From assembly GCA_964408735.1 (NCBI GenBank), contig CAYPAX010000022.1:1-48382 (forward strand): a stretch of 48,382 bases of DNA. The letters are read 5' to 3'. The position numbers and the translations under genes were made by a program. The notes under the pieces were generated by a model. That model ran no database searches and was not told the origin of the DNA. It worked only from the letters and a program-made list of their open reading frames with translations. The DNA is from UBA7887 sp964408735 (lineage in GTDB: Bacteria; Pseudomonadota; Alphaproteobacteria; UBA7887). The first letter of the stretch is position 1; the number at the start of each line of letters is the position of its first letter. Positions 17,080 to 25,740 of this stretch are shown here, one piece after another.

Positions 17080-18643
17080 CGTAGTAGGCGTCCCAGAAGC
17101 TCATCTTGGTGCGCGGGGTGAAGTGGAGGCCGTGGCGGGCGCCGAAAATGGCGCGCACCTGATAGCCGAACAAAAAGAGATTTTGTTCGCGCACGTAGTG
17201 CTCGACGGCGAGCCATGCCGCGTCCGAGGCCGCTGGTTCGTAAGTCGCAAGCGCGACCTCGTACAGGCGGTCGAGCTCGGCGTCGTGCAACAGCGCCAGG
17301 TTCGGCTGCTTCGAGTACAGGAACGCCATCGGCACGAAGCCGGGGTGGTTCAGGGTTCCACCGACGTTGCCGAGCAGGATGATATCCTCGGACAGAGCGG
17401 CGTGGCTGCCGAACTTGCTCAGGTAAGCCTCTTCCTGATAGTCGAAGAGGCTGATCCTCCGGCTCTCCACCGTCACGCCCAGCGCCTTGAGCGAGGCGGC
17501 GATAATGTTCTCGATTTGCCCCGGGATGTGGCGGCTGACCGACATCGACACAGTGAAGCCGTCGCCGAGACCCGCCTCGGCAAGCAGCCGGCGGGCGCGC
17601 GCGAGGTCAAACGGTGGCGGTTCAAGCCCGGCGTGGGCAGGCCCCTCGGGTATGCTGTAGCCGCCGAGCAACCGGCCATTGCCGACGGCGCCATAGCGGA
17701 TCAGGTGCGCGCGATTGATAGCCAGGTTCAGCGCCTCGCGAACCCGGGGGTCGCGTAAGGTACGGTCGTCGTCGAGCAGATTGAATTGGCCGAAGATCAC
17801 ATAGGGCAGCGACGCCTTGACCACATCACCGACCCCTGACCGCATGAACTGCGTCGTCTTGCGCGGGTTCATGCGCTGGATAAGATCCAACTCGCCTTCG
17901 ACCAGGCGGGCGAAAGCGGTGTCGGCATCGGCGTAGACGTAGGTCAGCTCGTCGATCCTGGGATGGCCCTCGCGCCAATAGCGCTCGTTGGCAGTGAGCC
18001 GGACTTCGCGGCGATCGCCATCCCAGGCGTCGAAGCGGAACGGCCCGGTGCCGACCGGTGCGGCGCCGAACCGGCGCAGGCCGACGCGGCGGATATGGCG
18101 CGGTGGCATCATCAGGCCGAGTTGGCCGAGACGATTCAGGAACAGGCCGTCGGGCTCGGCAAGCACCACATCCACCACATCCGGCGCAACTGCCACTACG
18201 TCTTCGAGGCTCGGAAACCAGGCCGTCGAGGCAAATATCTCCGAGGCCCGCAGCAGGGAATAGACGACCGCCTTGGCGTCGAATTCCTCGCCGTTGTGAA
18301 AGCGCACTTCCGGGCGCAGCCAGAAGCGGAAGCGGCGATCGTCCAGACGCTGCCAGCGGGTCGCGAGCACCGGGACATGATCGCCGGACAGATCGGTGGA
18401 GACCAGCGGCTCGAAAATATTGTGCAGCAGCTCGACACAGGGAAGCTCCGCGCACAGCAACGGATCGAAGCTCGCCCCTTCGGCATATTTCTCGGTGGCC
18501 GGGTCGATGGCACCGGGCGCGTCTGGGCCGGGCGAGTACCGGATCGACCCCTCGGCCGCCACGGCCTGCCGGTCCTGGCCGATGACAAGCAGGGCAGCAA
18601 CGGCGAGACCGATTTGCCGATATCTCGCTGCCCGGCTCGTCAT
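17072..18643 (-). CDS. Extracellular solute-binding protein, family 5 (copy 1)
   Basis: A 523-residue periplasmic binding protein of the SBP_bac_5 type, the class used by peptide, nickel and opine ABC transporters. A Sec signal peptide (TSRAARYRQIGLAVAALLVI) is cleaved after about AVA at 28-30. Mature features are FEPLVSTD, VRFHNGEEFDAKAVVYSL and GTGPFRFDAWDGD, all typical of the family. Two Cys in a CxxxPC motif before ELLHNIFEPLV are shared with the second copy and could form a disulfide. ATG 18643 overlaps the upstream hydrolase stop by 4 bases; the frame extends further upstream but the signal peptide fixes the start. No permease or ATPase is nearby. It ends the minus-strand pair hydrolase 1/binding protein 1. 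Confidence 0.9.
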   Translation of the reverse strand: MTSRAARYRQIGLAVAALLVIGQDRQAVAAEGSIRYSPGPDAPGAIDPATEKYAEGASFDPLLCAELPCVELLHNIFEPLVSTDLSGDHVPVLATRWQRLDDRRFRFWLRPEVRFHNGEEFDAKAVVYSLLRASEIFASTAWFPSLEDVVAVAPDVVDVVLAEPDGLFLNRLGQLGLMMPPRHIRRVGLRRFGAAPVGTGPFRFDAWDGDRREVRLTANERYWREGHPRIDELTYVYADADTAFARLVEGELDLIQRMNPRKTTQFMRSGVGDVVKASLPYVIFGQFNLLDDDRTLRDPRVREALNLAINRAHLIRYGAVGNGRLLGGYSIPEGPAHAGLEPPPFDLARARRLLAEAGLGDGFTVSMSVSRHIPGQIENIIAASLKALGVTVESRRISLFDYQEEAYLSKFGSHAALSEDIILLGNVGGTLNHPGFVPMAFLYSKQPNLALLHDAELDRLYEVALATYEPAASDAAWLAVEHYVREQNLFLFGYQVRAIFGARHGLHFTPRTKMSFWDAYYDE

Positions 18644-19770
18644 GGCAGCGAGGCGAGGAATGCCGCGATCTCGCGACTCATCGGATCGTTGATCTCGGCG
18701 CCTGAGCCACAGCAGATGAAATGCCCCCACGGCGAATCCGTCTCGAGCAGGCGGGCGTCGGGGATGGTCGCGGCAGCGTGCCGCAACATCTCGATATCGA
18801 CGAGCACGTCGGTGACATCGCCGATGATCAGCGCCCTGGCCTTGATGCTCCGCAACGCGGCGTCCTCGTTGCCGTCGAAGCCGGGGAGCGATGCGATGCC
18901 GTCATAGTCGGCGATCAAGCGCAGCTGATAATAGACGTCGCGCGCATCATGACCTCTCATATAGCCATGCATGAGTCGCCAAAATGCAAGCTCCTGTTCC
19001 GGCGTCGCATAACCAATCTCGAACCAGCCCCTGCCGAAGAACCATGTCCCGAAATTGACGTAGGCGGCTTGCAAGCCAGCCAACGGATTGACCTCGTAGC
19101 GGCCGCTATACCAGGCCGGATCGAGCTCGATGATCTGCATCATGCTGCCCGTCAGGGCGCTGGCGCGACGATCGAGGCGTGGCCCGCCGGCGAGGGGCAC
19201 GATGCCGGCGGTGAAATCGGGGTACGCGGCCGCCAGGCGATAGCTCTTGATTGCGCCCAAGGAGTCGCCGATCACCGCCAGAACGCTGTCGAATCCGAGA
19301 TGGTCACGCACCAGCCTGACGTCGGCGCGGATGGCGTCGTCCAAGGTATAGGCGGGAAAGTCCATCTTCATGAAGGAGTTGGTGGGGCCGGTGCTGAGCA
19401 CCTGGCGCACAGCGGAGTTGCCGAGCGCATCGGGGGCGATGATGAAATAGCGCTCGGGATCGAACGCAAGGCCCGGCCCGATGAGAAAGTCGAGGGAGTG
19501 ATGATCCTGTGCAAGACCGTGCAGCAGCACGATCACATTGTCCTCAGCCTCGTTGGGCTCGCCCCAGGTGACGTAGGACATGCGGAAGTCCGAAATGGTC
19601 TCTCCCGAATCGAAGGTGAAATCGCCGAGATTAGCGATCTGATGCTCCTGGCCGTGACCGATATTGCCGCCCTGCGGCGGCGCCGCTGGCGCGCCGGCGC
19701 CAGCCGGTGACGCCGCTGCCAGGAGCAGTGCCACCAGCAGCAATGCGAATCGATTGTCAACGCGTGCCAT
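18640..19770 (-). CDS. Exported MetX-like alpha/beta hydrolase (copy 1)
   Basis: A 376-residue alpha/beta-hydrolase-fold protein resembling homoserine O-acetyltransferase (MetX), but with a Sec signal peptide (RFALLLVALLLAAASPAGAG), so it acts outside the cytoplasm and is unlikely to make methionine. The nucleophile elbow is GDSLGA with Ser170, an acid is available in IIGDVTDVLV, and the catalytic His350 lies in WGHFICCG instead of the MetX GHDxFL. HGLAQDHHSLDFLIGPG is the probable oxyanion region. ATG 19770 is preferred over GTG 19773 because GGAGG lies at a good distance. Its start overlaps the frameshifted binding-protein copy 2 by 14 bases, and its stop overlaps binding-protein copy 1 by 4. 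It is probably an esterase or acyltransferase of unknown substrate. Confidence 0.85.
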   Translation of the reverse strand: MARVDNRFALLLVALLLAAASPAGAGAPAAPPQGGNIGHGQEHQIANLGDFTFDSGETISDFRMSYVTWGEPNEAEDNVIVLLHGLAQDHHSLDFLIGPGLAFDPERYFIIAPDALGNSAVRQVLSTGPTNSFMKMDFPAYTLDDAIRADVRLVRDHLGFDSVLAVIGDSLGAIKSYRLAAAYPDFTAGIVPLAGGPRLDRRASALTGSMMQIIELDPAWYSGRYEVNPLAGLQAAYVNFGTWFFGRGWFEIGYATPEQELAFWRLMHGYMRGHDARDVYYQLRLIADYDGIASLPGFDGNEDAALRSIKARALIIGDVTDVLVDIEMLRHAAATIPDARLLETDSPWGHFICCGSGAEINDPMSREIAAFLASLP

Positions 19771-21308
19771 CACTTGTGTCCTCCTCGTAATAGGCGTCCC
19801 AGAAGCTCATCAGGGTGCGCGGGGTGAACCGCAGGCCCTCGCGGACGCCGAAGACGGCGCGCTCCTGATAGCCGATGAACAGCAAATGGTTGTCGTGGAC
19901 GTAAGTCTCGATCTCGCGCCACGCCTCGGGGCCCGAGTCGGGATCGTGCAATGCCGCCTCGTACATACTGTCAAGCATGGGATCGCGCAGCGCCGATTCG
20001 TTGGGCTTTCCAGAGTAGAGGAGGGTCATCGGCACCATCGCCGAGTGGAAGATGGTGCCGACTGGCATGCTAAGCAGTAATATGTCGAAGCTGGGCGGCG
20101 CGCCGGTACCGAACTTGGGTAGATAAAGCTCTTCCAGGAACTCGGATTCGGCGGCTCTGCGCACTTCGATCGAGATTCCAATGCGTTCCAGCCAAACGGC
20201 GATGACATTTTCGATGCTCGGCGGCACCTGGCGATCGACCATCACCTTGAGGACGAGCCCGCCGCCGTGGCCGGCCTCTTCGAGCAGCGCCCGCGCGGCT
20301 TGTGCATCGAGCTCGTAGGGTGTGAGCCCGGCATGGGCGGGGTCCTCAGGCACGGTATAGCCGCCGATCAGACGACCGTTGCCGATGGTGCCGTAGCGGA
20401 TCAGGTGCTCGCGGTTGACCGCCAGGTTGATGGCGCGGCGAACCCGCACGTCGCGCAACGGCGTACCCGGCTTCAACAGGTTGAAGGGGCCGAGAACCAG
20501 CTGCGGCAGCCACGCCTTCTCCACCCGCCCCACCCCGGAGGCCATGAATTGCGTGGTACGGCGCGGGTTGAGGCGGCGGATGAGATCGAGCTCGCCGCGG
20601 GCCAGCAGGTCGAGGGCATGGTCTGACTCGGCATAGACATAGACCAGGCCGTCAAGGCGGGGAAAGCCGTCGCGCCAGTAGTCGCGATTGGCGGCAAGAT
20701 GAACCTCGCGACGGGCCGCGTCCCAGTGCTCGAAGCGGAAGGCGCCGGTGCCCACCGGTTGCGCGCCAAAACCGCCGGCGCCGACATCTTCGAAATAGCG
20801 CGGCGGCAGGATCAGCCCGATATTGGCAAGGCGGTAGAGGAACAGGCTGTCGGGCTCGGCCAGCACTACCTCGACCCGATAGGGGCCGAGCACCGCGACG
20901 CGCTCGATGACCGGGAACCAGGCGGTGACGCCGTAGGCGTCGGAAGAGCGCTCGAGGGAGAAGCGGACCGCCTCGGCATCAAACCGCCTCGCCGTTGTGG
21001 AAGCGCACGCCGCGGCGCAGGGTGAAGCGCCAGGCGCGGTCGCCGCGCCGCTCCCAGGCGGTGGCGAGGCGTGCCTCGATGGTCTGGTCGGCGGCGGTGG
21101 CGACCAGCGGCTCGAAGATGTTGTGCAAGAGCTCGATGCACGGCTCCTCGGCGCAGTAGAGGGGATCGAAGCTGGCTCCCTCGCGGTAGAGCCCGGAGGT
21201 CGAATCATAGGCCACCGGCGCGTCCGGGCCGGGCGAGAAGCGCACCCGCTCGGCCGCCGCCGGCAGCGCCGCCGCCAGGACCAGGGCGATAAGCGCCGTG
21301 CCGCGCAT
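19757..21308 (-). pseudogene. Frameshifted family-5 solute-binding protein (copy 2)
   Basis: Paralogue of binding protein 1. The first reading frame (from 21308) gives a Sec signal, AERVRFSPGPDAPVAYDS and the shared CAEEPCIELLHNIFEPLV, then stops at a TGA at 20979-20981 after RFHNGEAV. The remaining 400-odd residues (from FDAEAVRFSLERSSDAYG) are in another frame and run to the stop at 19757. Removing a single G near 20984-20986 restores one frame of 516 codons with no gap relative to copy 1 (HNGEEFDAKAVVYSL there). So this is a recent one-base insertion or a sequencing error. The C-terminus ends FTPRTLMSFWDAYYEED and a short tail. If real, only the first 109 residues would be made. Confidence 0.85.
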
Positions 21309-21314
21309 TGCCGC

Positions 21315-22454
21315 TCAGTCCGCCTCGGCGAGGAAATCGGCGATCGCGCGATCCATCGCCGCCGTCGCCTCCGGGTCGAAGCCGCAGCAGATCAAATGGC
21401 CCCAGTCGGAGTCGATCTCGACCACGCGGGCGCCCGGGATGGCGTCGGCGGCGAAGCCGATCTCGGCCGTGCGCACGAGCATGTCGCCGGGGGCGGCGAG
21501 GATCAGTGTGCGCGCGCGGATGCTGGCCAGCGCCGCGGCGGCGTCGCCGTCGAAGCCGGAGCTGTCGCCGATGTCAAACTCGGCCCATGCGATCAGCTGG
21601 TAATAGACGTCGCGGGCGTCCTGGGGAGCGAGATTATTCCAGATCTCGCGCCACAGCAGCTCCCAGTCGCGATAGGCCGCAGGCGTCGACAGATTTCCTT
21701 CGAACCATTCGTAAGTGTGCCACCATGGCACCAAAGTTGTCAGCGCGGTGTTGATGCCGTTCACCGGATTGGTCTCGTAATCGCCGCCATACCAGCCGGG
21801 GTCGAGGGCGACAATGCGCATCATGTTGCGCAGCTGGGCCCGGGTCTGGGGATTGGTCACCGGGCTGCCGGCGATCGGGATGATGGCGTCAACATAGCCG
21901 GGATGGCTGACCGCCAGCTGATAGGCCTTCATCGCCCCCATCGAGGCGCCGATGGCTATGCGCACGCGCTCGATGCCGAGATAGTCGCGCAACAGCCGCA
22001 CGTCGGCCTCGACCAGGTCGCGGGTGGTCAGGCGCGGGAATTCCATGCGCAGGCCGCTGTTGGTGGGGCCGGAGGTGAGGTCCTGGCGCAATCGCGCATT
22101 GGCGATGAAATCGGGCGCGACGATGTACCAGCGCTCGGGGTCGAGTGCCTTGCCGGGACCGATGAGGAAGTCGAGGTCGTGGTGGTCGCCGATGAAATGC
22201 TGCATGGCGAGCACGACGTTGTCGCGCGCCGCATTCAGCGTTCCGTGGGTCACGTAGGACACACGGAAGTCGTTTACCACCTCGCCGCTGCGGAAGGTGA
22301 AGGCGCCGAGATTGGCCAATTGGTGCTCGGGCGCATGGCCCTCGCCCAGATCTGGTCTCGGCGACGGCGCGCCGGCTTGGGCCAGCCCCGCCCCCAGCAT
22401 CAGGGCTGTCGCACAAACCAAAAAACGCAATGGAATTTCACTTCGTCTGGTCAT
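21315..22454 (-). CDS. Exported MetX-like alpha/beta hydrolase (copy 2)
   Basis: A 379-residue paralogue of hydrolase copy 1. A signal peptide is present (RFLVCATALMLGAGLAQA), and the mature protein begins near APSPRPDLGEGHAPEHQL. The nucleophile elbow is GASMGA with Ser171, closer to MetX GGSMGG than copy 1. The acid is probably in LAAPGDMLV and the His is His353 in WGHLICCG. The upstream frame remains open to 22556, but ATG 22454 follows GGGAGG and gives the signal peptide. It is the first gene of the duplicated module, with 6 bases between its stop and the binding-protein copy 2 start. The role is unknown; a secreted esterase that releases the ligand of the partner binding protein is a reasonable guess. 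Confidence 0.86.
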   Translation of the reverse strand: MTRRSEIPLRFLVCATALMLGAGLAQAGAPSPRPDLGEGHAPEHQLANLGAFTFRSGEVVNDFRVSYVTHGTLNAARDNVVLAMQHFIGDHHDLDFLIGPGKALDPERWYIVAPDFIANARLRQDLTSGPTNSGLRMEFPRLTTRDLVEADVRLLRDYLGIERVRIAIGASMGAMKAYQLAVSHPGYVDAIIPIAGSPVTNPQTRAQLRNMMRIVALDPGWYGGDYETNPVNGINTALTTLVPWWHTYEWFEGNLSTPAAYRDWELLWREIWNNLAPQDARDVYYQLIAWAEFDIGDSSGFDGDAAAALASIRARTLILAAPGDMLVRTAEIGFAADAIPGARVVEIDSDWGHLICCGFDPEATAAMDRAIADFLAEAD

Positions 22455-22635
22455 TGATGCCTCCCACTGGCCATTTTCAATGTGTTCGTTTGGTGCTCCA
22501 CAATTAAGATTATCGGTCTGTCCTAACGTCTCTCCGGCAGCGGCGCCGGGCTTCATCGAGCCCCGCTCAAAAGCCGCATGATCGCCGCAAATAACAGACC
22601 CTCGCCGATCAGAATGTGCGGCGGCGATTGCACAG

Positions 22636-23004
22636 CTAAGTCGCCAGTTGCTCCTTGATCTTGGCGAGGAGCTGGCGCGGCCTGAACGGCTTGGTCACGT
22701 AGTCGTCGCAGCCCGCCTCGCGCGCCTTTGCCTCGTCGCCGCTCAACGCGTAGGACGTCACCGCAATGATCGGAATATGCCGTAACTCGGGTCGGGCCTT
22801 GATTCGGCGTGTCGCCTCGAGGCCGTCGATAACGGGCAATTGAATGTCCATCAGGATGAGGTCAGGAACGTGGGCACGCGCTGCCGCGACGCCGGCTTCC
22901 CCGTCGACCGCTTCGACGATCTCGAAGCCGGCGCTGGTCAGCAGGTCGCGCAGAATGCGCCGATTGTCTTCCTGGTCCTCGATCAACAGCACGGTCTGGC
23001 TCAT
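22636..23004 (-). CDS. Single-domain response regulator (CheY/DivK-like)
   Basis: A 122-residue stand-alone receiver domain without an output domain. The phospho-acceptor is Asp53 in LILMDIQLP; the acidic pair is Glu9-Asp10 (LIEDQED), the switch Thr is in AVTSYAL and Lys105 is in VTKPF. It starts within the last codons of the adjacent sensor kinase (ATGA overlap), so it is almost certainly its cognate partner. Such regulators act by protein contact or as a phosphorelay intermediate, like DivK in alphaproteobacteria, so a further histidine phosphotransfer step or target is probably encoded elsewhere. Confidence 0.93.
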   Translation of the reverse strand: MSQTVLLIEDQEDNRRILRDLLTSAGFEIVEAVDGEAGVAAARAHVPDLILMDIQLPVIDGLEATRRIKARPELRHIPIIAVTSYALSGDEAKAREAGCDDYVTKPFRPRQLLAKIKEQLAT

Positions 23005-25154
23005 GCCGCCTCCACCTGAGCGTCGACGCGGACCGGGAAGGACAGCGAGAACGTCGAGCCTTCGCCGGGCGTCGATTCCACCCAGATGCGCCCGCCGTGC
23101 ATCTCGATCATGCGCCGCGTGATCGCCAGGCCAAGGCCGGTGCCCCCCTTCTTGCGCGTGTGCGATGCGTCGGCCTGCTGGAACTCGTCGAAGATTTTCG
23201 CCTGGTCGGCCTCGGGAATGCCCACGCCCGTATCGGACACCGAGATCAGGAACGCGCCATCGTCGGCCCGCACCTCGAGCTTGATCTCGCCTTCCTCGGT
23301 GAACTTTATGGCGTTGCCGACGAGGTTGAGCAGCGCCTGGGCGATGCGTTGTTCGTCGCCCCTGGCCACGGGAAGATCGTCCGGAACACTGGCGCTGAGC
23401 TGCAGCTCCTTATCGGCCGCCAGGGATTGCAAATTCGTCATCACCGTCTGTACGACGTTGTCCATGGCATACTCGTCGAGGGACAGTTTGACTCGCCCCG
23501 CCTCGATCTTGGACAGGTCGAGAACGTCGTTGATGAGGCCGAGAAGATGGCTGCCGCTCTGCCCGACGCGACCGATCACCTCGGCGATCTTTTCCGGCAC
23601 CTCGCCGTAAATCTTGTCTTCAATGAGCTCGGTATAGCCGATGATGGCGTTGAGCGGGGTGCGCAGCTCGTGGCTCATATTGGCCAGGAACTCCGACTTG
23701 TGCTGCGAGGTCTGCTCGAGCTCGATGTTGGCCTCCTGCAACTCGCGGGTGCGCTCCTCGACCCGGGCTTCGAGCTGCTCGGCGTAGCTGCTGACCTCAT
23801 GGAACAGAGTCGCGTTCTCGATGCTGATCGTTGCCTGATTTGCCAGGGCGCCCAGCAACACCAGATCCTGGTCGTCGAACTTGTCCGGTGCGGCGCTGAG
23901 CACGAAAAGCACGCCGCTCACCTGATCGCGCGCCGTCAGCGGGACCGCGACCACCGAACGGAAATTCGCTTCGCTCATGGCCTCGACAAACGGGCTGTCG
24001 CTGAATTCCGCGGCATAGTCACCAGTCATCACCGCCGCACCGCTGGCCACGATCTGTCCGCCCAAACCCTGGCCCGGCACGAATCGTATCGCGGCGACGG
24101 CCTCGGTTATCGACCCGCTATGCGCCCGAACCACATACACGTCGCCGGCGTCGGCCTCGCGCAGCGCGACATAGCTCAGCTCGGCCCGCAACAGGTCACG
24201 GGCGCGTGCCACGATCAGGTCCAGGGTCGGGTCGAGCGCAACTTGAGCGGTGATCTCTTGTCCGATCTCATAGAGCGTCTCGCTTTCCGCCACTTTGCGT
24301 CGCAACGCCGCCTCACTCTCGGACAGGCTCCCCGCCATGGCGTTGAACGAATGGGAGAGCTTTCCGACCTCGTCTTGCGATTCGATATCGACGGTGATCG
24401 AACGGTCGCCGGCGGCGATACGGTTCGCGGCGTCGACCAAGCGGCGGATCGGATCAGTCAACCGACGGAGGAAGTTGATCACCAGGAACAAGGCGATCGC
24501 CAGGCTGATCCCCGTCACGACCGTAAACGTGAGTGCAATGACCTCGGTCGTGCGCCGGAAGTCTTCGAGCGGAAAGATGAAGTCGAGCACGACGGCGCCC
24601 TGGAAGACCGGGGGTCCGCCGCTCGCGCCAAGCTCGTACACTGGCATGGCGGCCATCATCTCCGGGCCGATGGAAGAGAGAAAGACCTGCTCGGGTCCGG
24701 CCTCGCGCACCGCGGCAAAGAAAGGCTGCTCCGAGACCGCCTCCAGATCGTCGTTCAAACGACCGCCGGCTACCTTGACGATTTCCCGCCCGCCGGCATC
24801 GACGTAACGTATCTTGATGACAATCGGATCGATGATGTTGCTGCGGTTCGAGAACCGGACCAGTGACCGCGCCAGTTGTTGCCGGTAGACCTCGGCTTCC
24901 TCGTCGAGTCCGTAGAAACGGTTGTTGAAGTAGTCGCGGATCGCAGGGTTCTCGGCGATCGCCCTCAGGTCGTTCTCGCGCTGCTGTAGATACCGCTCGC
25001 TGGATTTGCCCGCCTCGCCGCTGGCGGTAATGAATCCGACCCCGGCAAGCGCTAGCATCGGGACCACGATCAACGGCACGATGATCATCAGCATCTTGGT
25101 CCGGATGCTGAATTCCCTTATCCGTCGCCTCGGTTTGGCCCCGGCCCCCGCCAT
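23001..25154 (-). CDS. Membrane sensor histidine kinase (HAMP-GAF-HisKA)
   Basis: A 717-residue inner-membrane kinase if it starts at MAGAGAKPRRR (25154); the frame stays open to 25208. A basic N-terminus leads to TM helix 1 (about 22-46), a periplasmic sensor region of about 170 residues, TM helix 2 (about 215-240), HAMP, a GAF domain with FVPGQGLGGQIV and SVVAVPL, a coiled coil, then HisKA with NMSHELRTPLNAIIGY (His495) and HATPase_c with NAIKF, DTGVGIP and GTGLGL. The periplasmic part looks like a Cache-type ligand domain, but I cannot name the ligand. It overlaps the response regulator gene by 4 bases. Its closeness to the duplicated hydrolase/binding-protein module raises the possibility of regulation by the same nutrient, which is inference. 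Confidence 0.9.
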   Translation of the reverse strand: MAGAGAKPRRRIREFSIRTKMLMIIVPLIVVPMLALAGVGFITASGEAGKSSERYLQQRENDLRAIAENPAIRDYFNNRFYGLDEEAEVYRQQLARSLVRFSNRSNIIDPIVIKIRYVDAGGREIVKVAGGRLNDDLEAVSEQPFFAAVREAGPEQVFLSSIGPEMMAAMPVYELGASGGPPVFQGAVVLDFIFPLEDFRRTTEVIALTFTVVTGISLAIALFLVINFLRRLTDPIRRLVDAANRIAAGDRSITVDIESQDEVGKLSHSFNAMAGSLSESEAALRRKVAESETLYEIGQEITAQVALDPTLDLIVARARDLLRAELSYVALREADAGDVYVVRAHSGSITEAVAAIRFVPGQGLGGQIVASGAAVMTGDYAAEFSDSPFVEAMSEANFRSVVAVPLTARDQVSGVLFVLSAAPDKFDDQDLVLLGALANQATISIENATLFHEVSSYAEQLEARVEERTRELQEANIELEQTSQHKSEFLANMSHELRTPLNAIIGYTELIEDKIYGEVPEKIAEVIGRVGQSGSHLLGLINDVLDLSKIEAGRVKLSLDEYAMDNVVQTVMTNLQSLAADKELQLSASVPDDLPVARGDEQRIAQALLNLVGNAIKFTEEGEIKLEVRADDGAFLISVSDTGVGIPEADQAKIFDEFQQADASHTRKKGGTGLGLAITRRMIEMHGGRIWVESTPGEGSTFSLSFPVRVDAQVEAA

Positions 25155-25560
25155 TGCTGCCACCCGAACTCCCTGGCTGCCGCAATAATCATGCCCGATC
25201 GTCGGCAAGATTTATGGCGCCATGCCTCGCGACAATACCCTATTTCGCGCCGCACGTCGTGTCCGAGCTAGTTGTTAATCTCGTTCTCCTTGGAAAAATC
25301 GGCAGATCAGGCCAGGCTCAGCTATTCCAGCCACGGGTTGGTGCCCTTCATCCCTGTTCTCCCGTGCATGGCTTAGACGCAGGATCGTGCGGTTTTTGCT
25401 ACCCCCCAAAGGTCTGTCTATGGCTGTTTCCCGTAGCCAATCCACTGGGTCAACCACTTCCGCCATCGTCTGCATTTGCGGCATTCCGCGCAGCCCGTGA
25501 GCGGCATCAGTGGCGCTGTATTGGCCCATTTGACCGTTTCATTCCGCCACATGAGGCGCT
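25155..25560. other. Spacer with no recognised gene
   Basis: About 400 bases between the sensor-kinase start and the inverted-repeat element. Base composition looks less GC-rich than the neighbours. Short open frames exist on the minus strand (for example one beginning MWRNETVKWANTAP and one beginning MGQYSATDAAHG), but they overlap, switch frame and match no family I know. They could be a decayed insertion or simply noncoding DNA. I cannot support a gene call. Confidence 0.5.
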
Positions 25561-25740
25561 CTAGTGGTCCAAATCTGACATATGGTACCCATAGGACGGT
25601 CGCCCATAGGTCGCCTCTGACGCCGCCTCGCGTCGTCAGGCACGTTTGCCGATGGGCCGGCATCGCCAGCACGCACCTTTCTAGCGAAGCGACGGCAGAG
25701 GCGATCCTATGGGTACCATATGTCAGATTTGGACCACTAG
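25561..25740. mobile_element. 180-bp MITE-like element with perfect 36-bp inverted ends
   Basis: Bases 25561-25596 and 25705-25740 are perfect reverse complements of each other over 36 bases (CTAGTGGTCCAAATCTGACA and onward). A weaker inverted match continues inward: TCGCCTCTG at 25611-25619 is repeated on the opposite strand near 25695-25703. The 108-base core has no gene. Length, inverted ends and lack of coding match a miniature inverted-repeat transposable element. Each end is C-TA-G, consistent with insertion at TA as in IS630/Tc1-like elements. The right end contains the stop codon of the DMT transporter. No autonomous partner transposase is in the window. Confidence 0.75.

Noticed and set aside
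18640..19770. Homoserine O-acetyltransferase (metX)
   Set aside because: It has a signal peptide, lacks the GHDxFL motif and is paired with a binding protein, so a role in methionine synthesis is unlikely.
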